Assembly (NCBI GenBank): GCA_019638775.1
Contig: JAHBTD010000001.1
Coordinates: forward strand, 1,178,001 to 1,242,000
Reading direction: 5' to 3'
Source: Fimbriimonadaceae bacterium
GTDB taxonomy: Bacteria; Armatimonadota; Fimbriimonadia; Fimbriimonadales; Fimbriimonadaceae
Length of the DNA: 64,000 nt
Shown: positions 45,233 through 53,113 of the stretch, one piece after another
Numbering within the stretch: position 1 is the stretch's first letter
How the letters are laid out: every line of letters starts with the position of its first letter
Notes under the pieces: model-generated
Seen by the model: the letters and a program-made list of their open reading frames with translations, nothing else
Told to the model about the DNA's origin: nothing
Database searches by the model: none
Translations under genes and position numbers: made by a program

Positions 45233-46753
45233 ATCTACAGATTTGACGAATACGAGCCGCTTTTCCTCGGCTTCAGCTTCTTTCGGAAGCTCAGAAATCA
45301 CCGTATTTAGCATCAAATCGAAGAACTCATGAAGCTCGACTTCGAGTTTTCCGTCCTTCCAGACCGAGTTCGAACACATATATCCTACAAGTTCGTGCTT
45401 TTGGTTGGAGTCTGCGTTTTTGAATCTAAGATGGGCGGTTGAGGCCAGTTCGAACAATCGCATCGTTTGGTCGATGGAAGCGGTCTCCACACGGTCGATG
45501 GCGGCAAGCTCGATCTTCTTCTCATTGACCTCGGCTTCCCATTTCATGCGAGTTGCCCGATAGAAATCGGTGGTGATGTCCCCAGCGATCTTGTCGAGAT
45601 AGAGTTGCTCAAGGCGTCCTTCGATCTCGGCGATGGATTTCGTTAAATCTCTCTCGTGGATAGCTCGCCTCGCATGACGGTCTTTGTCGGCTTCCGCGAG
45701 TCCCTGGGTGATCCAGGGCATTGCGAAATCGGGAATGTGAAGACCTCGGAGAAGCTGGGTGAAGGCTTCTGTGATCTTAGACTCAGCGATGTACGGGCGT
45801 CCACAGATTTCGCGCTTGCGTCCCGTGCAGTGGTAGTAAACGTATTTGCCCTTTTTGCGTTCGGCAGTGAGCAGTTCGCCGCAGGCGCACCGAATGAGTC
45901 CGCGATAGGCGAACTCTCTGCCACCGAATCCGGTGTTCGTTGTTCGCCCCTCACGGATATCCTGCGCCCGTTTCCAAGTGTCCATCGACACAAGCGGTTC
46001 ATGGATGCCGACAGATTCTTTGCCCTGCCAGCGTATCAAGCCGCAATAGGCGGGATGTTTGATAATCTGTTCAATCGTGCTCCTCACCAAGGGTTTGCCT
46101 TTCTTGGTGGTGAGCCCTGCCTTACGCGCCCACTTGGTTAAGGTGTCGTAGCTTTCAAGTCCCGATGCATACCTCTCAAGGAGTTCTTTGATGAGATGCG
46201 CCCGTGCTGGATCGGGAACAATGATCTTCCGTTTCGTCCCCGGTTCTTGAGCATTGAGGTAGCCGAGCGGCGCGTGGGTGGGATAGATGCCCTGCGCCGC
46301 CTTCTCATTCAGCCCTTTGCGGATTTCCTCGGAGAGGTTATCCACGTAGTTCTTGGCCATCAGTACGCGGATTCCGTGCATAAACTTGTCTTGACTCTTC
46401 GAGCCTTCGCCAATGACCATCCCATCCTTGACGAAGTGGAGCTCTACGCCGAGGTGATCCACCTTCACGTAGTCGGCGAAGTTCCGGTAGAGGCGGTCAA
46501 CCTTCTCAACGAGAATGACATGGCCGGGATTGGCTTCCAAGAAGCGGAGCATTTCTCCAAAGGCGCGTCGTCCTGACTGTTTGGCCGTCTCGGCTTCGGT
46601 GAACTCACTAACCACGTCTACCTGCTGTTCGGCGGCATAAGCTCTCAAGAGGCGGAGTTGGGCATCGACACTGAACCCTTCCACTTCCTGCTCTTTGGAA
46701 CTGACGCGAGCATAGATCACTGCCTTGACCCGCGTCAGCGTCTTCTTCCTCAT
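45221..46753 (-). CDS. Large serine recombinase (integrase)
   Basis: A 510-residue site-specific recombinase. The resolvase domain (1-140) has the catalytic serine in IYARVSSKEQ (Ser18) and GRRAFGEML, DRLYRNFADY. The recombinase domain (about 150-260) has APLGYLNAQ and STIEQIIKHPAYCGLIRWQG, and a zinc ribbon (GLIRCACGELLTAERK ... YYHCTGRKREICGRPY) precedes a coiled coil. It starts after TAGGAGG. The last codons (VDWWR, stop) lie inside the tRNA-Ala 3' end, so integration supplies its C-terminus. It should insert and excise the element through the tRNA terminus. Confidence 0.93.
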   Translation of the reverse strand: MRKKTLTRVKAVIYARVSSKEQEVEGFSVDAQLRLLRAYAAEQQVDVVSEFTEAETAKQSGRRAFGEMLRFLEANPGHVILVEKVDRLYRNFADYVKVDHLGVELHFVKDGMVIGEGSKSQDKFMHGIRVLMAKNYVDNLSEEIRKGLNEKAAQGIYPTHAPLGYLNAQEPGTKRKIIVPDPARAHLIKELLERYASGLESYDTLTKWARKAGLTTKKGKPLVRSTIEQIIKHPAYCGLIRWQGKESVGIHEPLVSMDTWKRAQDIREGRTTNTGFGGREFAYRGLIRCACGELLTAERKKGKYVYYHCTGRKREICGRPYIAESKITEAFTQLLRGLHIPDFAMPWITQGLAEADKDRHARRAIHERDLTKSIAEIEGRLEQLYLDKIAGDITTDFYRATRMKWEAEVNEKKIELAAIDRVETASIDQTMRLFELASTAHLRFKNADSNQKHELVGYMCSNSVWKDGKLEVELHEFFDLMLNTVISELPKEAEAEEKRLVFVKSVDWWR

Positions 46754-46823
46754 CCAATCCTCCTACGGTTGACCATTGTGACCGGAAGAAGGGAATCGTC
46801 TTTGCTCACTACGTTCATCTGTG

Positions 46824-47042
46824 TTACGCTCCGGTTTGACTCGCTTCGAGGGAAGCAAGTCGGTCGAGAAGGACTTGGTAGCTCTCGGTATCCTGAATGA
46901 TAAGGGCAGGCTTGCCATTGACCGTGAGCACAGACGGCTTTCCACTCTCTGTTAGGCGGTCGATATGTCGACGGTGATGGCGTAGAAAGTCGGTGAGGGA
47001 AAAGACTTGCCGGAGGTCAATCAACGCACCTTTTGCCATCAT
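46824..47042 (-). CDS. Phd/YefM-family antitoxin-like protein
   Basis: A 72-residue protein with the Phd/YefM pattern: FSLTDFLRHHRRHIDRLTES, KPSVLTVNGKPALIIQDTES, YQVLLDRLASLEAS. These antitoxins bind DNA through the N-terminus and neutralise a RelE/Doc-type toxin through the C-terminus. No toxin reading frame lies on either side, so it is an orphan antitoxin or a repressor of the element. It is 70 bases upstream of the recombinase gene in the same direction and may regulate it. Confidence 0.8.
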   Translation of the reverse strand: MMAKGALIDLRQVFSLTDFLRHHRRHIDRLTESGKPSVLTVNGKPALIIQDTESYQVLLDRLASLEASQTGA

Positions 47043-47092
47043 AGGATTCTATGATAGCAGGTGGCTCACAAGCCTGGCCACCGAATGATTAG

Positions 47093-48244
47093 CTACCAGC
47101 GACGTTCTGAATAAAGGTCTTCATATTCCGGCTCGGACGGGTCTTTCCCTTGGTTCAAAGTCTCGGCAATGCCACTGACCGGATCAAGACTATCTGCGAC
47201 ATGAGTTGCCCAGGAAAGCCACTTCTCTGTGGCTTCGTGCGCTTCGCCTTGCGAAGAATTCCGAACCCGTTCAATCAGTAGGCGAATATCCTCGGCTTGA
47301 CGAAGCGAACCAGCCTGACGTAACAGTCGCTTTGCACGCCCATGCGCCTTCCTTTGCCGCTCCTGTTCCTCATATCGAAGCCGCTCTTCTTCATGCCGCC
47401 GAATCTCAGCTTCCTTCATCTCAACCTCCCGCTGAGCTTTGCGCTGAAGGAGTTTGACAAGGCACTCTGCTATCTCGGAAATCTTCTCATCCAAAGAGGT
47501 TGAAGCTGAATCAGACCATTGTTTCGGACACGGGGCACCATAGATATCCTCGGCTCGGAACTGAAGAAACCCTGTCGGCGCATATTCTGGGGTTGGCCCC
47601 GTTCGTTCGGATAGATAAAGGCGCGGATAGGGATCATCACGCACTTTCGGCTTGTCCGCCATATATCGCCCAGTCTTTTCTTTTAGCTCAATCGTGACCG
47701 TCTGCTTGCCGTCTGTGAAAGCGGTTCCAGCATCTTTGACGAGGCTGAGACCAGACCCTTTGCACGCTTCAATCAGTTCGTTCCAAAGCCAGATCGCGCG
47801 GTCAATATTCGGGGGAGCAATTTTGGTTCGGAGAACTCCCTGTTGCCAGACATCGGAGAGACCGTAATCGAAGTTCGGCTTCTGCTTGAGCAACGCCTTC
47901 TTTGTTGCCGCCACAATGGGAGGTAGCTTCTCTAGTGAATAATCGCGCTCTGGCGGTGTGTACTTCTTCAGATCATCCGCGCTCTTGGGAATCCTTTTCT
48001 TCTTTCTCACAACTGACCAACTTGCAGGCAAAGGCTCTTTCTTGACCTTCTTACCATTCTGCAACTTGGCCCAATACCCTCGCATTGGCGTCGGAATCCC
48101 AAGGTTGTTGCACCGCTTCTTGAGCCCCACATCGCTGATGCCAAGCTTAGGAGCGAGGGTTGCCATTGCCTCGGACCAAACCGCCTCGTAAAGCTCTTCC
48201 CGGCTCATTTTGTTGAGCGTAAGGGCACCTTCAGATTCTGTCAT
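47093..48244 (-). CDS. Element-borne protein with N-terminal HTH-like domain
   Basis: A 383-residue protein. Residues 13-60 (MSREELYEAVWSEAMATLAP, LGISDVGLKKRCNNLGIPTP) look like a DNA-binding helix-turn-helix followed by RGYWAKLQNGKKV; this N-terminus occurs in many uncharacterised mobile-element proteins. The centre has a beta-rich part (TVTIELKEKTGRYM, YPRLYLSE), and residues 275-325 form a strongly charged coiled coil (AQREVEMKEAEIRRHEEERL). No enzymatic motif is seen. It is separated from the ImmA/IrrE gene by 35 bases and may be co-transcribed. Confidence 0.6.
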   Translation of the reverse strand: MTESEGALTLNKMSREELYEAVWSEAMATLAPKLGISDVGLKKRCNNLGIPTPMRGYWAKLQNGKKVKKEPLPASWSVVRKKKRIPKSADDLKKYTPPERDYSLEKLPPIVAATKKALLKQKPNFDYGLSDVWQQGVLRTKIAPPNIDRAIWLWNELIEACKGSGLSLVKDAGTAFTDGKQTVTIELKEKTGRYMADKPKVRDDPYPRLYLSERTGPTPEYAPTGFLQFRAEDIYGAPCPKQWSDSASTSLDEKISEIAECLVKLLQRKAQREVEMKEAEIRRHEEERLRYEEQERQRKAHGRAKRLLRQAGSLRQAEDIRLLIERVRNSSQGEAHEATEKWLSWATHVADSLDPVSGIAETLNQGKDPSEPEYEDLYSERRW

Positions 48245-48279
48245 ACATAACTATGGCTTACTCACCTTATGGTGGGCAA

Positions 48280-49053
48280 TCAGTCATCTACGGTCACGAT
48301 GCTGACTGTAACGCCGTAATCTCCTAGCTCGACCGACTGCTCAATCACACTGAAGCGATCACGATTGAAATCATCGGGAAACCACGCAGAAGTTTCGACC
48401 GTCTCGGGCGCGACAGCATCATCTATACCGTCAGTGCAATAACGAGCTAGACTGTCACCATCCAACTCAGTGCCAATCTGCTTGAAGAAGTAGCTTTCGG
48501 CCCTCTTACTGCGTTGATACCATTTAATTTTTCCATCGACGCTGAAAACTGCAAAAACCGGAAGGTCAGAAAATTGCACCATGCGAAGCAGGGCAGCAGT
48601 AAATGAAGTTTGAAAACGCTCAGCTAGTCGCTTAGCGTCGTCAACTATCGGTGCTTTGTAGCGCATAGCTTCCGTAAAAAGAAAACCAGGCATCAAGAGT
48701 TCGGCGGCGAAGGCGTTTGCTTCCAACTCGTGGGAACTGCCTCGATAAGCCTGAATGTCTTCCGCCGTGCAAAGCACATGCTCAAGACCGGGGTGTAGCT
48801 CCCAATGACCTAACTCATGCGCAATGGTAAAACGTTGCTTACCTATCTCGGGAATATCGGCGTTGTATACGATGAGGCGGCGATGGCGTATCAGCACCCC
48901 GTGTAGACTTCGAAGGCTCTCCGCCCGTACAGCCACTCCCCTCATTGCACAAAGCTCTTCGATGCGTTGCAATGACTCTATCGCAGTTATGTCGAGAGCA
49001 TCAAGAACCTCAATCGCTTTTTTCCTTGCGAGGTCAATCCTCGGTGCCATCAT
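48280..49053 (-). CDS. ImmA/IrrE-family metallo-endopeptidase
   Basis: A 257-residue protease with the zinc motif IAHELGHWELHPG (His79, Glu80, His83) and the following AYRGSSHELEANAFAAELLM, where the second glutamate completes the site. Family members cleave repressors or signalling partners on stress, phage induction or transfer signals. A C-terminal domain (about 150-257) contains VFAVFSVDGKIKWYQRS. Its start overlaps the upstream small gene by 20 bases, suggesting that the small protein is the partner or substrate. It belongs to the minus-strand arm of the Ubl-bearing element. Confidence 0.92.
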   Translation of the reverse strand: MMAPRIDLARKKAIEVLDALDITAIESLQRIEELCAMRGVAVRAESLRSLHGVLIRHRRLIVYNADIPEIGKQRFTIAHELGHWELHPGLEHVLCTAEDIQAYRGSSHELEANAFAAELLMPGFLFTEAMRYKAPIVDDAKRLAERFQTSFTAALLRMVQFSDLPVFAVFSVDGKIKWYQRSKRAESYFFKQIGTELDGDSLARYCTDGIDDAVAPETVETSAWFPDDFNRDRFSVIEQSVELGDYGVTVSIVTVDD

Positions 49054-49393
49054 CCTCTATATCTGGCTGGGCAAGTCGCTGTAGCAGTTCCTTATCCTCC
49101 TGATCCACCACGATATCCGTGCGGGCAGCAAATGCAAAACCGTTGGAAATGGGTTTGGCGGTTCGCAATGAGTTCACCTCCGCTTGCTCTGCGGCTCGGG
49201 CCGCTTCGAATTTGTTGCGAATGATTTGAAGGCGTTTATTGGTAGCCTTTTCGAGTGCTTGGGGGTTGATCCCTTGAGACTGGAGCCTTTCTCCCACTTC
49301 CTCCTTTGAAAGCGACGCGATATCGCCCTCAGTGGCTGATGCGAATGAAAGCAACTCACGGACCACTTTGTAATTCGTTTGCTTCTCGCTCAT
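49034..49393 (-). CDS. Small helical partner of the ImmA/IrrE peptidase
   Basis: A 119-residue protein with helical N-terminal half (YKVVRELLSFASATEGDIAS, LSKEEVGERLQSQGINPQAL) and an acidic end (QPDIEDDGTED). No known family is recognised. The 20-base overlap with ImmA/IrrE and its position between that peptidase and the sigma-like gene suggest a regulator or cleavage substrate, for example an anti-sigma-like factor. This is inference from arrangement only. Confidence 0.6.
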   Translation of the reverse strand: MSEKQTNYKVVRELLSFASATEGDIASLSKEEVGERLQSQGINPQALEKATNKRLQIIRNKFEAARAAEQAEVNSLRTAKPISNGFAFAARTDIVVDQEDKELLQRLAQPDIEDDGTED

Positions 49394-49406
49394 TAGTAAA
49401 TCCTTG

Positions 49407-49988
49407 TCATGTGGCGGTTTCCTTGATTTTCTGGAATAGATCGTGTTTTTCTAAAAGTGCTTGCAGGTGAGTGCGTCGTTTGTTGAGTTCGTGTTTGGAT
49501 ATTTTTAGTGCGGTTTGAACCTCTCCCCAATTTACCGAGCCGTCGTTTCCGACTTGCTCTTGGAGGGCCAGGATAAGTTCCTGGGTTCCATCGTCGGCGT
49601 CATCATAGAGAGCATTGAGAAGCTCTGCGGTTGCCTGGTCGGTCGCTACGTCCACTTCTTCTGTTTCGTAGCTGATGGTAGTGGGGCATTTCGTGTACTT
49701 CTTCTTATCATCGGTGATAAGGCGTCGCACCAGAACCTCAAGAAAAGGAAACAAGTCCCCACGGTCAGGCTCCCATTTGTTCTTTCCGGTCATGCAGCCT
49801 TCATAAGCTTTTTCGATGGCTGTAAGGGCGTAGTCCTCAGCAGAGCATCCAGAAGGGGCGGCGGTGCCATCTTTTGTCCGGCTACAGTAGCCGCAGAGCT
49901 TAAGTTGGTTCAAGGCCACAAGAGTAAGCCTGCCCACAATATCCAGCCAATCCTGTTGGTCTAGTTGCGCTTTCAGTTGGTCGTCCAA
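49407..49988 (-). CDS. Sigma-factor-like protein
   Basis: A 193-residue protein. Residues about 48-100 (GCSAEDYALTAIEKAYEGCM, WEPDRGDLFPFLEVLVRRLI) follow the pattern of sigma-70 region 2 (helix entering the clade, W-x-P-x-R-G-x-L-F-x-F-L). Near the C-terminus VNWGEVQTALKISKHELNKR could be a region-4-like HTH. A CGYCSRTKDG segment may bind metal. It is divergent from the Ubl gene across 179 bases, so it may control that promoter. A plain DNA-binding protein without sigma activity is also possible. Confidence 0.6.
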   Translation of the reverse strand: MDDQLKAQLDQQDWLDIVGRLTLVALNQLKLCGYCSRTKDGTAAPSGCSAEDYALTAIEKAYEGCMTGKNKWEPDRGDLFPFLEVLVRRLITDDKKKYTKCPTTISYETEEVDVATDQATAELLNALYDDADDGTQELILALQEQVGNDGSVNWGEVQTALKISKHELNKRRTHLQALLEKHDLFQKIKETAT

Positions 49989-50167
49989 GATGGGTTCCCT
50001 TTACGTCGCGTGCCAGCGTTCACGGAGCAGTGCAAGCCTCCTCATATATCTCTTATGCGCTCGACTCTTAAATTTTGGACGAAAAAAGTTATGAAAAACA
50101 ATTCGGCCAATTCCGCGTCGCCAAGCGCATGAGAGATGTAGGAGTCCCCGAGAGGGGCAATTGAATC

Positions 50168-50662
50168 ATGAGCGAAGATAAAGCGCAAATCAATCCGGGA
50201 CGGCGGCAATACCCGATCCAAATCGACGAAACGACCCATCAGGTGGATGGCCCAAGTATCACAGGGCGAACCATCCTCGACCTTGCCAAGAAAGATGCGG
50301 AAACGCACTTCGTGACCCAAATCATCGTGGGTGAGGATGACATCGTAGTTCAACTTGACGACAAGGTAGACATCAGCGCGCCAGGTAAGGAGCGGTTCAC
50401 CATCGTCGCGAAGCCCGAGCAGCCTTGCCAGGTCATCGTGAATACACACCATCACGACTGGAATGCCCGAACAATCAGCTTCGAGCAGGTGGTGAGTTGG
50501 GCATTTCCAGACTGGCGTCAAGATGATCCGAATACGACGGAGTACACCGTCACATACGATTGTGGAGTTCCTGAGCAGCCTGAAGGCTCGCTCGTGGCTG
50601 GGGGCAGCGTGAAAGTCCGCTGTGGGATGGTGTTCGATGTTGACCGAACTAATCGCTCGTAA
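50168..50662 (+). CDS. Double ubiquitin-like (multiubiquitin-domain) protein
   Basis: A 164-residue protein with two beta-grasp-like units. The first is YPIQIDETTHQVDGPSITGR, TILDLAKKDAE, then IIVGEDDIVVQLDDKVDISA (residues 14-80). The second is CQVIVNTHHHDWNARTISFE, QVVSWAFPDW, then TVTYDCGVPEQPEGSLVAGG ending VRCGMVFDVDRTNRS (85-164). Both fit the multiubiquitin (PF14452-like) pattern. Neither unit ends in Gly-Gly, unlike classical ubiquitin. It is the first gene of the plus-strand cassette and overlaps the E1 gene by 26 bases. Covalent attachment to targets is inferred, not shown. Confidence 0.82.
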   Translation: MSEDKAQINPGRRQYPIQIDETTHQVDGPSITGRTILDLAKKDAETHFVTQIIVGEDDIVVQLDDKVDISAPGKERFTIVAKPEQPCQVIVNTHHHDWNARTISFEQVVSWAFPDWRQDDPNTTEYTVTYDCGVPEQPEGSLVAGGSVKVRCGMVFDVDRTNRS

Positions 50663-51821
50663 CCCTGACCTGCAACGGTTGCGCAACGAGGGCTACGACA
50701 TCGCTGTCGTAGCCGACCACCTTGTTATGCGAGATGTACCGTATGTTAACGACAAAAAGGAAGTGAAGCGCGGAACCCTCGTCTCGGTCTTGGAACTGTC
50801 GGGGAATTCAACGGTAAAGCCTCAGCAGCACGTCATCATGTTTTCAGGGGACTATCCATGCCGTCAGGATGGCCAGCCAATTGAGACAATCCGCCATCAA
50901 ACCAGTTCCCAGCAAATCGGGGATTTCCACGTTCAGCACTCATTCTCGAATAAGCCAGAAGGTGGATATGCGGACTATCACGAAAAGATGACTCGCTACG
51001 CGGCAATCCTATCTGCTCCAGCAGCAGCGATTGACCCAGAGGTTACGTCCAAGACTTTTCCTGCATTGCCCAACGATGACCCTGAAAGTGTCTTTGTCTA
51101 CATGGATACGGCATCGAGTCGAGCTGGAATCACGGAACTACCCGACCGTTTGCGCCTTGGGCGAATTGCGATCATTGGACTCGGTGGGACTGGTTCATAC
51201 ACACTTGACCTGGTTGCTAAAACGCCCGTAAAGGAGATTCACCTCTTTGATAAAGATATGTTTCAGAACCATAACGCATTTCGCTCTCCTGGTGCGGCAT
51301 CGCTCTCCGATCTGGAAGGAAGGCCCAGCAAGGTCGCTTACCATGCGGCGATGTACTCGGCAATGCATCGAGGGATCGTTCCGCATGAGGTGCACGTTAC
51401 TGAAACCAATGTCACTGACCTAGAAGGTATGGATTTTGTGTTTGTTTGCATAGACCGTAACGAACCGAAACGAGTGATTTTTGACTGGCTCAAGTCCAAC
51501 GGGATTTCGTTCATTGATGTAGGAATGGGTGTCACGCTTGAGAATGGGAAGCTACGCGGGACTCTTCGCACGACCACCGTCACCGAGGAGCTGAGCGGCC
51601 ATGTTAATAATCGTGTGTCGTTCGTGGACAGGCATGAGGATGCAGCTTATGATCAGAACATTCAGATTGCGGACTTGAACGCGCTCAATGCGGCTATGGC
51701 CGTCCTTAAGTGGAAGAAGCTTTTCGGCTTCTACCACGATCAGCAGAGGGAACACCACTCGACCTTCAGGATTGGCCAGAACAAGGTTCTGAATGAGGAT
51801 ATCGTTGCGAATGAACCATGA
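50637..51821 (+). CDS. E1-like ThiF-family adenylyltransferase with DUF6791 N-terminus
   Basis: A 394-residue protein. The N-terminal DUF6791 region (residues 1-140) reads LIARNPDLQRLRNEGYDIAV, RDVPYVNDKKEVKRGTLVSV, SFSNKPEGGYADYHEKM. The Rossmann E1 core follows with IAIIGLGGTGSYTLD, the Mg/ATP loop HLFDKDMFQNHNAFRSPGA and FVFVCIDRN. It should adenylate a Ubl C-terminus. Only two cysteines are present (YPCRQ and VFVCID), so a usual downstream thioester cysteine and a zinc-binding CxxC pair are missing. The start at 50637 overlaps the Ubl gene; the end overlaps the DUF6527 gene by 11 bases. Confidence 0.88.
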   Translation: MLTELIARNPDLQRLRNEGYDIAVVADHLVMRDVPYVNDKKEVKRGTLVSVLELSGNSTVKPQQHVIMFSGDYPCRQDGQPIETIRHQTSSQQIGDFHVQHSFSNKPEGGYADYHEKMTRYAAILSAPAAAIDPEVTSKTFPALPNDDPESVFVYMDTASSRAGITELPDRLRLGRIAIIGLGGTGSYTLDLVAKTPVKEIHLFDKDMFQNHNAFRSPGAASLSDLEGRPSKVAYHAAMYSAMHRGIVPHEVHVTETNVTDLEGMDFVFVCIDRNEPKRVIFDWLKSNGISFIDVGMGVTLENGKLRGTLRTTTVTEELSGHVNNRVSFVDRHEDAAYDQNIQIADLNALNAAMAVLKWKKLFGFYHDQQREHHSTFRIGQNKVLNEDIVANEP

Positions 51822-52203
51822 ATTCGTAGAGAGCTTCCCAGAATCTTTGGAGCATGGGAAGCTTTATGTGTCGATGCGCTATAGGACAGCGGCCCACCTT
51901 TGTGCCTGTGGATGTGGCCGCAAGGTTGTTACGCCGATCCGAAGAGGAGCTTGGAAGCTGGAGTTTGACGGGGAGAGCATCACACTGTTCCCGTCGATAG
52001 GGAGCAGCAACCTTCCTTGTCGCTCGCATTACTTCATCCGCGATGGGCTTGTGAAGTGGCTACCAGAAATGGAAGATATCAAGGAGAAAAAGGCGACGCA
52101 AGCCGAGCCGCTAAAAGCAGAACCTGAGCCTTTGCCTTCCAACGAAGAGAAAACTTGGTGGAAAAAGTGGTTCGGGTGGCTGGTGTTTTGGGGTCGGCTA
52201 TAA
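51811..52203 (+). CDS. DUF6527 zinc protein of the Ubl cassette
   Basis: A 130-residue protein. HLCACGCGRKVVTPI and LPCRSHYFIRDGLVKWLP give four cysteines plus histidine, enough for a structural zinc site. A Pro/Lys-rich linker leads to a Trp-rich amphipathic end (TWWKKWFGWLVFWGRL), which could touch membrane. DUF6527 proteins recur beside multiubiquitin and ThiF genes, and their role (E2/E3 substitute, protease or adaptor) is unknown. The ATG at 51811 overlaps the E1 stop. No E2 or JAB/JAMM peptidase gene is present nearby. Confidence 0.82.
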   Translation: MNHEFVESFPESLEHGKLYVSMRYRTAAHLCACGCGRKVVTPIRRGAWKLEFDGESITLFPSIGSSNLPCRSHYFIRDGLVKWLPEMEDIKEKKATQAEPLKAEPEPLPSNEEKTWWKKWFGWLVFWGRL

Positions 52204-52365
52204 GCTCAGTCAAAAATGACCCGCAATCGATCTGCGGTTGATGCCCGGATCAAGAGTGGCAGGAGCTTAGGTGATCTGTCCTAATTCCGCCACTCCATGA
52301 TTTGCAAATCGCAGCCAAGCTTACATACCAGATTGAAGTAGAGTATTTCGAGAAGAGATTGCACT

Positions 52366-52968
52366 GTGCACATAAGGACTCCGCCGATTGACCAATCCAT
52401 ATCAGAGTTTGCTAATAGCCTATTTATCGGCGGCACATTGCAGTATCTCGACATAGAGGAAATTGACGGCGCACTCACTGCTTCATGTAACGTTAACGTC
52501 ACAAGCTTGGTTGATCGTTACGGGGGTGAAGGCGTCAGCGGATGGGCATTGTGGTCAGACGCTGATAAATATTTGACGGCGGAGGCCCACGTTGTATGGC
52601 GAACACCGGATGGACAACTAATAGATGTTACGCCTAGGCAAGATGGCCTTAGGAAAACCCTTTTTCTAGCTCAACCATATGACTGGCCTCCAGAAGGGTT
52701 CATGCCAGAGTCGCGCCACTGGATACTTGATGACTCTAAGGTAGTAAGGGCTACCATAATGTTTCACCGTGGCTACTATCACCTAAGAATTCGCAACGGT
52801 GGTACTCCTAAAGAAGACGAATTGCTGTCACTGAAGAAGAGTGTAATCATGGTGAGAGACGGAAACTTTAAAGGCGATTTATGCCCGTGCATGTCAGGCT
52901 TACGATTCTCCGAGTGTTGCGGTCGGCCCCTAGGTGTTCCAGACTCGTATGCTTATCCGCCGCTATGA
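52366..52968 (+). CDS. SEC-C-motif protein at the element edge
   Basis: A 200-residue protein from a GTG. The C-terminus has CPCMSGLRFSECCGRP, the SEC-C zinc motif found at the end of SecA and many uncharacterised proteins. The middle has WALWSDADKYLTAEAHVVWR and TPDGQLIDVTPRQDG, a pattern seen in other SEC-C partners of unknown function. It lies 162 bases after the DUF6527 gene, so it may or may not belong to the cassette. It is the last gene before the proposed right attachment site. Confidence 0.65.
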   Translation: MHIRTPPIDQSISEFANSLFIGGTLQYLDIEEIDGALTASCNVNVTSLVDRYGGEGVSGWALWSDADKYLTAEAHVVWRTPDGQLIDVTPRQDGLRKTLFLAQPYDWPPEGFMPESRHWILDDSKVVRATIMFHRGYYHLRIRNGGTPKEDELLSLKKSVIMVRDGNFKGDLCPCMSGLRFSECCGRPLGVPDSYAYPPL

Positions 52969-53061
52969 GGTGATGCGCGGTAGAACCTCAATGTGGTTCC
53001 CTTTGGAAAGTTGCAAATCGCGTCCAGGAACCTCCACCATTCAACAACCCTTTAACGCAAA

Positions 53062-53092
53062 TTTGGGGCGTCGGCAATGCCAACGCCCCAAA
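53062..53092 (-). terminator. 10-bp stem-loop after the exported-protein gene
   Basis: tttggggcgt (53062-53071) pairs with acgccccaaa (53083-53092), with an inner ggc/gcc pair. Read on the minus strand it lies 22 bases beyond the stop of the gene ending at 53114. It marks the first core sequence to the right of the element. Confidence 0.65.
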
Positions 53093-53113
53093 GCTCCTGC
53101 TCCAAAGCAGAGA

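Larger units (their letters stand above)
45225..53039. mobile_element. Integrated element at tRNA-Ala carrying a ubiquitin-like cassette
   Basis: The left edge is the tRNA-Ala 3' end; a serine recombinase gene abuts it. The octamer ctccacca (45225-45232) recurs at 53032-53039, just before the terminator of the next core gene, and is the best candidate for the right attachment site. Between them are ten genes, most without core functions, with lower GC than the flanks. Gene order: recombinase, orphan antitoxin, HTH protein, ImmA/IrrE, small partner, sigma-like protein (minus); double-Ubl, E1, DUF6527, SEC-C protein (plus). The eight-base repeat is short, so the right edge is approximate. Confidence 0.65.

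Noticed and set aside
46763-46945. A 60-residue open frame opposite the antitoxin region as a toxin for the Phd-like gene
   Set aside because: It overlaps the antitoxin gene in another frame on the same strand and has no RelE, Doc or YoeB features.
52990-53039. A degenerate tRNA-Ala copy at the right edge of the element
   Set aside because: Only the terminal ctccacca and a loose ttgcaaatcgc match; no cloverleaf can be drawn, so it is treated as an attachment site only.
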